Source: SURF-24 sp964537965
GTDB lineage: Bacteria; Bacteroidota; Ignavibacteria; Ignavibacteriales; SURF-24
Assembly (NCBI GenBank): GCA_964537965.1
Contig: CAZIDB010000172.1
Location: forward strand, 1-10,336
Direction of reading: 5' to 3'
Length of the DNA stretch: 10,336 nucleotides
Position numbers and translations under genes: made by a program. Below are positions 1-7,600 of this stretch, piece by piece. Under the pieces are notes generated by a model. The model was not told the origin of the DNA. It worked only from the letters and a program-made list of their open reading frames with translations, and made no database searches. How positions within the stretch are numbered: the first letter of the stretch is position 1; each line of letters starts with the position of its first letter.

Positions 1-388
1 GTTCAGGAAGAAATACCGTAAATTTCTTTAAATGTATTACTCTATCATTTACACTAATTGATTCTTCTTGTTTCAGAGTACCTTCAAATGTAAAATCATT
101 CGGATCTGTTTTAGTTACTTTCGCTTCCAGGATCTTATCTTCGTTCAGGAAATTTTCATAAACATCATAAGTAATTTCAGTAGAGCTTGTTGAGCCGGAA
201 CGAAGGAATTGCAGTACAATTACTGCAGCCACAATAACTGCACCCCAGCTAAACACTCCTCTTATAATTTTCGACCAATCAAAATCCTGGTTAGGACCGC
301 CGGGTTCTCCCGGTTTTTTAGGCCTTTTCAATTGCGGTTTTTTACCTGTGTTATCTGCCATATACAACTTATTTATATTAAAAAACAT
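1..388 (-). CDS. ftsH: FtsH ATP-dependent zinc metalloprotease, N-terminal part (cut by window edge)
   Basis: Only the first ~129 residues are visible; the AAA+ and zinc-protease domains lie beyond the left edge. What is seen is a basic, proline-rich N-terminus (KKPQLKRPKKPGEP), one hydrophobic transmembrane stretch (about residues 41-62) and the start of an extracytoplasmic FtsH_ext-type domain (EITYDVYENFL, ILEAKV). FtsH forms membrane-anchored hexamers that degrade misfolded membrane and regulatory proteins. It follows hpt directly, giving the widely conserved tilS-hpt-ftsH order, which supports the call strongly despite truncation. Two in-frame ATGs are possible. The one at 388 has GGAG 9 nt upstream and lies 4 nt after the hpt stop; the one at 361 (MADNTGKK...) lacks a ribosome site but looks more like usual FtsH starts. 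I chose 388 on the ribosome site; the start is uncertain. Confidence 0.88.
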   Translation of the reverse strand, partial: MFFNINKLYMADNTGKKPQLKRPKKPGEPGGPNQDFDWSKIIRGVFSWGAVIVAAVIVLQFLRSGSTSSTEITYDVYENFLNEDKILEAKVTKTDPNDFTFEGTLKQEESISVNDRVIHLKKFTVFLPE

Positions 389-392
389 TTTA

Positions 393-965
393 TCAAGCTC
401 CATTCTCACTTAGGATATAAATTGAACGAAGGTTCCGATACTTCTGTGCATAGTCTAAACCATATCCAATTACAAATTTGCTCGGAATTTCAAATCCAAT
501 ATAATCAATTTTTACTTCATGTTTAAGGCTGTCGGGTTTCAACAGGAGGCTTATCACTTTAACACTTTTAGGTTTATAATTCTCCATAAGCTTGCCCAGA
601 TATTGAATAGAAAGCCCTGTATCCACAATATCTTCAACAACAATAACATCGCGTCCATTCACATCGCAGTTAAGGTCTTTAACCATTCTTACTTTTCCTG
701 ATGAAATTTTTGCATCGCCGTAACTGGAAAGCCTAAGAAAGTCAACCTCGCAATCAACCGTTACAGATTTAATCAGGTCTGACATAAAAATGAATGAGCC
801 ATTCAGAATTCCTATAAACACAGGAAACTTATCCTTATAGTCATTATTAATCTGTTCGGCTAATTCCTCAATCCTGTTCTGTAACTTTTCTTCATCTATA
901 TAAACAACAAATTTTTCTTCACCGACAATAATTTCCTTTGGATTTTCCTTTCTTATTTTATCCAT
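393..965 (-). CDS. hpt: Hypoxanthine phosphoribosyltransferase
   Basis: 190 residues, normal for bacterial HPRT. It joins hypoxanthine (and usually guanine) to PRPP to give IMP/GMP in cytoplasmic purine salvage. Visible landmarks are loop I LNGSFIF at 54-60, the flexible-loop Ser-Tyr pair in SSYGD at 80-84, the PRPP-binding signature VVEDIVDTG at 109-117 with its two acidic residues, and the purine-site block FVIGYGLDYAQKYRNL at 164-179, diagnostic for HPRT rather than other type I phosphoribosyltransferases. The ATG at 965 has an excellent AGGTGA site 7 nt upstream, inside tilS; the two genes overlap by 13 nt, implying coupled translation. In Firmicutes the TilS and HprT proteins have been reported to act together on ftsH expression; the same order here makes that possible but nothing in the sequence proves it. 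Confidence 0.96.
   Translation of the reverse strand: MDKIRKENPKEIIVGEEKFVVYIDEEKLQNRIEELAEQINNDYKDKFPVFIGILNGSFIFMSDLIKSVTVDCEVDFLRLSSYGDAKISSGKVRMVKDLNCDVNGRDVIVVEDIVDTGLSIQYLGKLMENYKPKSVKVISLLLKPDSLKHEVKIDYIGFEIPSKFVIGYGLDYAQKYRNLRSIYILSENGA
398..401 (-). promoter_or_regulatory. Ribosome binding site favouring the upstream ftsH start
   Basis: GGAG inside the last codons of hpt, 9 nt before the ATG at 388. It is the reason for preferring 388 over the ATG at 361, which has only A/T-rich sequence before it. It also lies within the hpt coding frame, so chance occurrence cannot be excluded. Confidence 0.45.
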
Positions 966-2317
966 AATTCAATCACCTTTTTTGTTTTTTCTGTTATTTT
1001 GAATCTATTGTCAATTCTTAAACCGATAATCCAGACAATTTGGTTCCTGTTGAGCAAAACAAATTGATCCTTTTTGATAAAGGCCGGAATTTTTTCATCT
1101 AATAGAAAATCGGAAACATTTTTATGCTTCTTCATTCCAAGCGGGAAAAATTTATCCCCGGTCTGCCATTTTCTAACAACAAAATTTGAGTCCAGCTCAT
1201 CGGCAGATATAAATTCATGATTCCTGTTGTTCTCAAATTTTATTTTTTCTTTTTCAATATAATTGATGCTGATTTTTTTACCGGTAATTTCTTTTACTTC
1301 TCCTGCTTTTACATCAATTAGATGCAGCCCGTGGCTATTTTGTTTCGGGCAGATGTAAATTTTTTCCCTGTCTTTCAAAGCTTCAAGATTTGAAGTAAGA
1401 ATTACTTTTCTCCCAACCGGTTTTTCAAGAAGAGATTCAACCTTTATATAATCCTTAAATTCAAATTCTTTTTTAAAATGGTTGACAACAATATCTTTAA
1501 GTACTTCACCAAGCAATGATTCATTTTCTGCCTGTAGTCCGGATAGTTCAATTACCACATAATCCTTCCCGAACCGAACGAACTTAACAAGAAATTCATC
1601 TTTTAATTTTCTTAATGAGTCTGAAGCTTTTTTGAAAACAAGGGAAGTATTAAAAATATTTTGTTCCACTGATGGATTAAGGTTTTTCTTTATCAGTGGA
1701 AGAATTTTATGGCGGATAAAATTTCTCTCGTACTTCAAATCTTTATTTGATTTGTCTACCCGGTATTCAATTTTATAGTTTTCAAGATAGCTGACAATTT
1801 CATCTTTAGTTAAAGCAAGCACCGGACGAATAATATTGTTGCGCTGAACCGGAATGCCGGCAATTCCCTGTAAACCGGTTCCTTTAATTAAATTCATTAA
1901 AACCGTTTCGGCATTATCATCCATCGTGTGTGCGGTAACAATTTTATCGAATCTGTAATTCTTAGCAATACGCAAAAGGAAATCATAACGGACTTTTCTT
2001 GCAGCTTCTTCAACAGATATTTTATTCTGCTTTGCAAATCCGGCAACGTCATATTTTTCAGAGTAGTATTCTATCCCGATGTCTGCACATGTTCTCTTAC
2101 AAAATTCTTCATCCTTCTCAGCTTGTTTTCCGCGCAGCATATGATTCAAATGAGCAGCAGCTAAAGTAATTCCGAATCTTTTACTGAACTTTTTAAAGAA
2201 GTAAAGAGCAAATATTGAATCGGGTCCGCCGCTTAAAGCAATAAGAATTTTTTCCCCATTCTGAAGAAGCTTATAATTGTCAGCAAACTTAATAACCTTT
2301 TGTTCTATTGATTTCAT
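953..2317 (-). CDS. tilS: tRNA(Ile)-lysidine synthetase
   Basis: 454 residues from the chosen start. TilS uses ATP and lysine to convert C34 of the CAU-anticodon tRNA-Ile to lysidine, so that it reads AUA and is charged with isoleucine; it is normally essential. Seen: the N-type ATP pyrophosphatase PP-loop SGGPDS (29-34), AAHLNHMLRG (54-63), EEAARKVRYDFL (103-114), the TAHTMDDNAETVLMNLIKGTGLQG block (128-151), RPVL (164-167), DKSN and ERNFIRHKILPL (188-208), then the C-terminal TilS domain with RKWQTGDKFFPLGMKKHK and SDFLLDEKIPAF. The reading frame continues upstream to a TTG at 2341, but the ATG at 2317 overlaps the ribE stop as ATGA, the usual coupled arrangement, and places the PP-loop at the normal distance from the N-terminus. 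Confidence 0.95.
   Translation of the reverse strand: MKSIEQKVIKFADNYKLLQNGEKILIALSGGPDSIFALYFFKKFSKRFGITLAAAHLNHMLRGKQAEKDEEFCKRTCADIGIEYYSEKYDVAGFAKQNKISVEEAARKVRYDFLLRIAKNYRFDKIVTAHTMDDNAETVLMNLIKGTGLQGIAGIPVQRNNIIRPVLALTKDEIVSYLENYKIEYRVDKSNKDLKYERNFIRHKILPLIKKNLNPSVEQNIFNTSLVFKKASDSLRKLKDEFLVKFVRFGKDYVVIELSGLQAENESLLGEVLKDIVVNHFKKEFEFKDYIKVESLLEKPVGRKVILTSNLEALKDREKIYICPKQNSHGLHLIDVKAGEVKEITGKKISINYIEKEKIKFENNRNHEFISADELDSNFVVRKWQTGDKFFPLGMKKHKNVSDFLLDEKIPAFIKKDQFVLLNRNQIVWIIGLRIDNRFKITEKTKKVIELWIK
973..978 (-). promoter_or_regulatory. Strong Shine-Dalgarno site of hpt
   Basis: AGGTGA (within AAAGGTGATT) with a 7-nt spacer to the ATG at 965, lying inside the 3' end of tilS. It fixes the hpt start and shows that this organism uses anti-Shine-Dalgarno pairing on at least some genes, unlike most Bacteroidetes. 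Confidence 0.75.
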
Positions 2318-2949
2318 GAATACCCAAGATTCTTCAACCAATCATCTGTAATGCCGGATTCTTCTTTACCAAGAATTTTTGCTACATACTTTCCAAGAAT
2401 ATCAAACTCAAGATTTACTTCATCGCCAACTTTTAAAAACTGCAAATTGGTTTCCTGCCAGGTATGCGGAATGACAGAAACGGTAAAAGCATTTTTATTA
2501 AACCTTGCGATTGTAAGGCTTACCCCGTTAACCGTTATTGCCCCCACATTAATAACATAGTTAGAAAATTTTACCGGATAGGAAATACTCAAAAGTATGC
2601 TCGAGCTTAGTTTTTCAACTGAAGAAATTTTACCGGTGGAATCCACATGCCCAAGTACAAAATGCCCGCCAAGCTTTTTATTCAGCGTGAGAGAACTTTC
2701 AAGATTTACTTTACTACCGGATTTAAGAAAACCAAGATTTGTCTTTTTCAAAGTTTCTTCAACGGCTTCAACAGTAAAACTTTTTTCATCAAAGGAAACA
2801 ACAGTCTGGCATGTACCATTAATGTTTATGCTGTCACCGGTTTTAATATCATTTAAAATATTTTTTGCTTCGATGGTAAGCTTTATTCCACCGCCAAAAG
2901 TATTAACACTTTTTACGCTGCCCACTTCTTCAATTAACCCGGTAAACAT
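2314..2949 (-). CDS. ribE: Riboflavin synthase, alpha subunit
   Basis: 211 residues, the family's usual size. It dismutates two molecules of 6,7-dimethyl-8-ribityllumazine to riboflavin and a pyrimidinedione, the last step of the pathway, in the cytoplasm, normally as a trimer. The protein shows two tandem lumazine-binding repeats. The first starts with the hallmark MFTGLIEEVG (1-10) and carries NGTCQTV (44-50, Cys48 matching the conserved N-barrel cysteine) and the FTVEAVEETLKKTNLG block; the second contains HFVLGHVDSTG (96-106), NGVSLTIA (141-148) and FTVSVIPHTWQETNL. The ATG is fixed by the MFTG motif. It lies 10 nt after ribD and overlaps tilS by 4 nt. This is the alpha-type enzyme (called ribC in E. 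coli), not the lumazine synthase that some schemes call ribE. Confidence 0.96.
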   Translation of the reverse strand: MFTGLIEEVGSVKSVNTFGGGIKLTIEAKNILNDIKTGDSININGTCQTVVSFDEKSFTVEAVEETLKKTNLGFLKSGSKVNLESSLTLNKKLGGHFVLGHVDSTGKISSVEKLSSSILLSISYPVKFSNYVINVGAITVNGVSLTIARFNKNAFTVSVIPHTWQETNLQFLKVGDEVNLEFDILGKYVAKILGKEESGITDDWLKNLGYS

Positions 2950-2959
2950 TTTCAGCTTT

Positions 2960-4048
2960 TCATTTTGTTAAAATTGTTAAAACATCATCGCCGATTTTTT
3001 CAGCAGAGCTTACTTTTAATTTTATTGCCTGCTTAATGGAATTTACACCAACATCTTCAACTACAGAAAAACCATTTCCAATATATTTGGGACTCTGGAA
3101 AAGATAAATATCGTCGTACAAATCCTGCCTTATAAATGATGTAAATATTTTTCTTCCACCTTCAACAAGAACCGAAGCAATATTATTTTCCGCCAGTGCT
3201 TTTAGCAGTTCAACAAGGTCCAATGTCTTATCTTTATTTTCCTTTACATATAAAATTTTTACACCGGAATTAACAAGCTTATTTATCTTCTTCTTCTTTT
3301 CAATTGAACAGGTTGAAGTAATAAGATATAAATTTCCATCACCTGTATTTTTAAATAATTTATAGTCATCACTCAGCTTAAGTCCGGCATCAAGAACAAT
3401 CCTTTTAGGATTTCTTCCTTCAACAAAACGAACTGTCAGATCGGGGTCATCAATCTTAACTGTATTTGCTCCAACTAAAACAGCATCATACTCACTTCTT
3501 AAGGAATGCACCATCTTTCTTGAAGGTAAAGATGTAATCCATTTTGAATTACCGGAAAGATCTGCAATCATACCATCAAGTGTCTGAGCAATTTTAATGG
3601 TTACATACGGAATTTTTCTTGTGATATACTTGAAAAAAAATTTATTCAGTTCAATACATTCCTTTTCAAGGAATCCAACTTTAACATCAATACCGGCCTG
3701 CTTAAGGTGCTTAATCCCTTTGCCGCTTACAAGCGGATTCATATCAAGCGTACCAATAACAACCTTCTTAATTTTCTTCTCAATTATTGCATCAACACAA
3801 GGTGGGGTTTTACCATGGTGGCAGCACGGTTCAAGGTTAACATAAAGTGTTGAACCTTCAACTTCCTGTTTTGAGTTTTTAATAGCTTCAATTTCCGCAT
3901 GATTACCTCCAAAATTTTTATGGTAACCGGCACCAATTATTTTATCATCTTTAACTAAAACAGCGCCAACCAAAGGATTCGGCGAAACATTTCCTTTCCC
4001 CTTCTTGGCAATTTCAAGTGTAAGTTTTATGTAAGATTCGTCAGTCAA
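2960..4048 (-). CDS. ribD: Bifunctional diaminohydroxyphosphoribosylaminopyrimidine deaminase / 5-amino-6-(5-phosphoribosylamino)uracil reductase
   Basis: 362 residues, full length for the fused enzyme. It carries out the second and third steps of riboflavin synthesis from GTP: zinc-dependent deamination, then NADPH-dependent reduction of the ribose side chain. The N-terminal deaminase (about 1-145) shows SPNPLVGAVLV (22-32), the catalytic HAE (50-52) and the zinc ligands in PCCHHGKTPPC (74-84; Cys75 and Cys84). The reductase (about 147-362) shows KIAQTLDGMIA (152-162), SKWITS, DAVLVGANTV and a late VLVEGGRKIFTSF motif. The start is TTG, one nucleotide after the greA stop (TAA-A-TTG), with no evident Shine-Dalgarno site; there is no alternative Met before the conserved core, so expression probably depends on coupling to greA. 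No FMN riboswitch can fit before it. Confidence 0.96.
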   Translation of the reverse strand: MTDESYIKLTLEIAKKGKGNVSPNPLVGAVLVKDDKIIGAGYHKNFGGNHAEIEAIKNSKQEVEGSTLYVNLEPCCHHGKTPPCVDAIIEKKIKKVVIGTLDMNPLVSGKGIKHLKQAGIDVKVGFLEKECIELNKFFFKYITRKIPYVTIKIAQTLDGMIADLSGNSKWITSLPSRKMVHSLRSEYDAVLVGANTVKIDDPDLTVRFVEGRNPKRIVLDAGLKLSDDYKLFKNTGDGNLYLITSTCSIEKKKKINKLVNSGVKILYVKENKDKTLDLVELLKALAENNIASVLVEGGRKIFTSFIRQDLYDDIYLFQSPKYIGNGFSVVEDVGVNSIKQAIKLKVSSAEKIGDDVLTILTK

Positions 4049-4049
4049 T

Positions 4050-4526
4050 TTATTTTATTTCAAGAATTTCGTATTCCAGCATTCCGGCAGGCGCTTTAAC
4101 CTTAACAAGTTCACCAACCTTTCTGCCCAACAACCCTTGCCCTACCGGTGAAGTAACAGAAATTTTCCCTGCCTGAAAATCTGCTTCTTCAGGTGAGACC
4201 AGTGTATATTCATAAGTCTTGCTGTTAACAACATTTTTAACATTAACGGTACACAAAATACCAACTTTATCCTGAGGAACATTGGATTTTTCAATTACGC
4301 GCGCACGTGAAAGAATATTTTCAAGCTTGGAAATTCTAAGCTCAAACAATCCCTGTTCTTCCTTTGCGGCATCGTACTCGGCATTTTCCGATAGGTCGCC
4401 ATGAGAACGGGCTTCGGCAATTTTCTGTGCAATAGATTGTCTGCCTGTTGTTTTAAGTTCAGAAAGTTCTTTTTCTAATTCTACCAATCTTTCTCTTGTT
4501 ATATAAACAAAGTTAGCCTGGGACAT
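4050..4526 (-). CDS. greA: Transcription elongation factor GreA
   Basis: 158 residues, standard GreA length. It enters the RNA polymerase secondary channel and stimulates cleavage of backtracked RNA, rescuing arrested complexes. The N-terminal coiled coil (about 10-80) has the tip motif GDLSENAEYDAAKEEQ (43-58), with Asp44 and Glu47 matching the acidic pair that coordinates the active-site magnesium in E. coli GreA. The C-terminal FKBP-like domain carries SPVGQGLLGRKVGELVKVKAPAG. Start ATG at 4526 has a weak AGG 6 nt upstream. It is first in a six-gene run with ribD, ribE, tilS, hpt and ftsH. The leader holds a strong hairpin with a U-tract, so its expression may be controlled by early termination or leader structure (see findings). 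Confidence 0.97.
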   Translation of the reverse strand: MSQANFVYITRERLVELEKELSELKTTGRQSIAQKIAEARSHGDLSENAEYDAAKEEQGLFELRISKLENILSRARVIEKSNVPQDKVGILCTVNVKNVVNSKTYEYTLVSPEEADFQAGKISVTSPVGQGLLGRKVGELVKVKAPAGMLEYEILEIK

Positions 4527-4552
4527 ATAAAACCTATTTTTAAAAATGATTT

Positions 4553-4585
4553 AAAAAAATTGCCACTGCTTTTAGCAGTGGCAAT
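4553..4585 (-). terminator. Rho-independent terminator-like hairpin between the nuclease gene and greA
   Basis: Read on the minus strand: an 11-bp perfect stem (arms 4574-4584 and 4560-4570, extendable by an A:T pair) closed by a 3-nt loop, followed directly by a run of seven T (4559-4553). The stem core GCCACTGC / GCAGTGGC is GC-rich in an AT-rich background. It lies about 80 nt past the stop of the AddB-like gene and 26 nt before the greA ATG. It can end the CYTH-addB transcript; it also lies in the presumed greA leader. There is no T-run on the plus-strand side, so it works in one direction only. Confidence 0.85.
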
Positions 4586-4588
4586 GCC

Positions 4589-4617
4589 AAACTACAAAAA
4601 TTTATCTAAGTTGTCAA
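4589..4617 (-). promoter_or_regulatory. Candidate promoter of the greA-ribD-ribE-tilS-hpt-ftsH operon
   Basis: Perfect TTGACA at 4617-4612, a 17-nt spacer, and a weak -10 TAGTTT at 4594-4589. Predicted transcription start is near 4582, inside the first arm of the hairpin at 4560-4584. Support is positional: a terminator separates greA from the upstream gene, and only 26 nt lie between its T-run and the greA ATG, so an independent promoter has to overlap or precede the hairpin. The same 9-mer TGTTGACAA occurs at the plus-strand promoter near 8463. The poor -10 box keeps confidence moderate. Confidence 0.45.
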
Positions 4618-4663
4618 CAATGGCAAATCACGTTTAGGAAAATATTTTTTTTAGTAAAATTAC

Positions 4664-7600
4664 TCATCTGATTACCTGGATCCTGCAAACCGGGGCATAT
4701 TTACAATAACAACAGACCTTGGTTTCTCTATTCTTAAGTGATGATAAATTGAATTTTCCTTCTGCTATTTTACCAACATAGTTCCGGATATTCTCAACCG
4801 CAGATTCCATTATAATATTATAAAACTCAATAATCTCGGCTTTTTTGTTCTCATCAACCAAATTGAAATCTTTCATTCTTGGTTTAGAAACGAGGGTTCT
4901 TCCAAAATCATTCTCATTATATTTAAGAGAGTAGATGTAAGCGCCCGCCGGATCAAGTACAGTATTAAATTTTTCCTGAAGCATTTCTTTTGCCGCAAGC
5001 ATATAAACAGGTAACTGCAAAGAAATTCCGTTAAGGAGATCATCGGTTGAGGGTTTTTTGCCGCTTAGTTTATAGTCAACAATGCTGTAAAGTTGTCTGT
5101 TTTCATCAAGTTCAATCCTGTCTATTTTACCTCTTAACCTTGTACCGCCAACTGAAAAGTCCGACAACATTGAGCTTGCCTTGCCGTGATTTTTAAAAAC
5201 TCCAAAGGCTGCCTCGAAAAATGCCGGGATAAAACCTGTTTTATCTGTCCTTTCATATTGAAGAAAGCGAAAAAGAATTGAATCTTCTTTCTTATTATTT
5301 ATTCCGAGTATCTTTTCTTTTTCATAAAATGAAGTTACAGGATTGAGTCGGGCAGTTTCAATTTTATCGTTTGCAATTTTAAAGATCAGTTTCAAAAGGA
5401 ATGTAAAAGTTTTATCCGGGCAGTCTTTAATTGTAATTCCCTCTTTTATAACAGCAGAATAAAATTCATATAAAACAATATGAAGCAGCGAACCCATTTC
5501 CAGCGCTTCAATTTCTTCTGTCGGTTCTTCTATAACCTGGATGTTTAAAATTCTCTCAATGAAATACTGGAACGGACAAGCCGCATACTTTTCAAGCTGA
5601 GTAATAGAGTATTGCCGGTTTATATACGAAGCGAGCCTTTCAAGAGCTTTACCAGATAAAGGGAATTCACTGCCGGGCAGATTTATATATCCATTAAAAA
5701 TATTTTCTTCTGAAGGATGCTCTCTTCTGAGTTTTTCAACTGCAATAGCTTTTGTAATATTTTTCCTGCAGTAATTACCAAGTATTTCCTTTGAAATTAC
5801 AAATGAATCGTAATCATCAGTAACAGATGTTTTTAAGACTTCGGCCAGTGAATACATTGAATCTGAGTAATCAGCTTCCGTTTTTGTAGTTATATTGAAC
5901 AGCCTTTTAATATCTCTTAGATAGTTTGAAGGCACAAGTTCTTTTTCATTTTCTGTAAGAGGATAGGTAAGGAACAAGTTCTTATTCCAGCAGGATAAAA
6001 CCTGGTAAAGATGATATCGTTCTTCTGTCTGGTGAATCATCTCACCTTTCTGGAAAGAACCCGACAGGAAAATTTCAGGATTAAAGCGGGTGGGAAAGTC
6101 GCCTTCGGTTAATCCGCTTATAAAAAGGTAATCAAACTGCAATCCGCGTATTTCATTTATAGTGGTTACCTGCACTCCGAAATTTGATCTCTCCTTTATA
6201 TTGAAGCGGGTATTCATTGCAATAACCTTCAACTGGTCAAGGAAAAATCCAAGATGAAATTTCTTATCGGAACTATATTCATTTTCAAGAAGCACAAATA
6301 CTTCTTCTATTTCATCCATGAATACAGATACTGCTTTAATATGTTCTTCCTTGTTGCCGTCTTTTGCTTCCAGCAATTTAAGCGGCAGTTTAAGTGTAAA
6401 GATTAGTTTCTTAAGTTCGTTCAGAAAATTCTTAAGCGTTAATTGATGATTGAACGGAGCTAAAAGAGTTTGAATGAAGTTAAGGTCAGCTAAAACCTTT
6501 ACGTATATTTTTCTTTTTTGTTCTCTTTCAAAATCGTCAAGGTCATATTCCTCATCAAGATCAATTATACTTTGCTGAATTTTATGGCGCCAGATGTTGT
6601 AACCGGAAATGACTTTAAGATTTTCTGCAACAGATAAGATTTTTGAAAGATCAACATTACCGAAATGAAGAAAGCCGCAGCTTAAAGCTCTTGAAATATT
6701 TTTATAGTAAAAATCATTCTCAAGTATTTCAAGGAAGTTGATAATACCAATAACCGGGTACGACTTTGCAAGCTGGAGCCTGTCTGTTAAGTTAAATGGA
6801 ATTTGCAGTGAAGTAAATATTTCTCTAACCGCAGGCGAGTATTTTTCAATCAGGTTAAATGCGACGCATATTTTATGCGGCTGTATTTTTTCTTCCAATA
6901 AAAGATTTTTAATTTCTTTGGCGATCAATTCAATTTCATTGGTCCTGTCCGAAGCAACAATCTCCGTTATATTTTGCTTGTATAAATCAATGCTCTCGTT
7001 CTTATTGGTAATAAAAAGTCTTTCGGCTATAATAGAAGAAAATGAAGTTTGCCGGTTTGACGTTTTATCAATAACAGGCCTGAATCCTTTTCCAAAAAGA
7101 CTATTATAACATTTGTTAAGATGAGAAAATATAAAATCATTCCCGGGATTGTAATCGAAGAATATGTACAATGCAAGGTATGGTTCTAATGAGAGTTTAT
7201 TTATTAACTCAACTTCGGGATTAGAAAACTCATCGAACCCGCTTATAATTACTGTATTAACTGAATTAAAATTACTTCTGAAAATTTTATTAAATGATTC
7301 GGTGCTCTCTTTTTTCAGATCAGCATAAATATCACCAATATCTTTCACATTAAGCTGAATGCACTTCAGGTTCATCTGCGCATAAATATTTGAAATATCT
7401 ATCGCTTTAATTTTTTCCGTTCCCTGAAGAGATTCCGATTCTTTCAAAATAATTTCCGGTGTTATACCTTGTCTTTTATATTCGGAAATTACGTTGCTTA
7501 TTCTTTTAGTGGTACCTTCAGGAATTTCATTGCCATAGTTTGAAAAATATTTCAACCCGGTTTGTTTTATGCTTTGCTTTAGTAGTACGGATGCGGTTGT

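Noticed and set aside
2597..2971. Open frames of 69-124 codons on the plus strand opposite ribE.
   Set aside because: They lie wholly over a clear ribE gene, lack ribosome sites and resemble no protein; they are antisense shadows.
3197..3209. The 13-mer TGCTTTTAGCAGT inside ribD also occurs in the terminator loop region (4567-4579).
   Set aside because: In a 10-kb window one shared 13-mer is about what chance gives, and in ribD it simply encodes conserved-looking protein without the full hairpin.
4536..4547. 12-bp palindrome ATTTTTAAAAAT just upstream of greA.
   Set aside because: Made only of A and T in an AT-rich leader; likely by chance and not a credible operator by itself.
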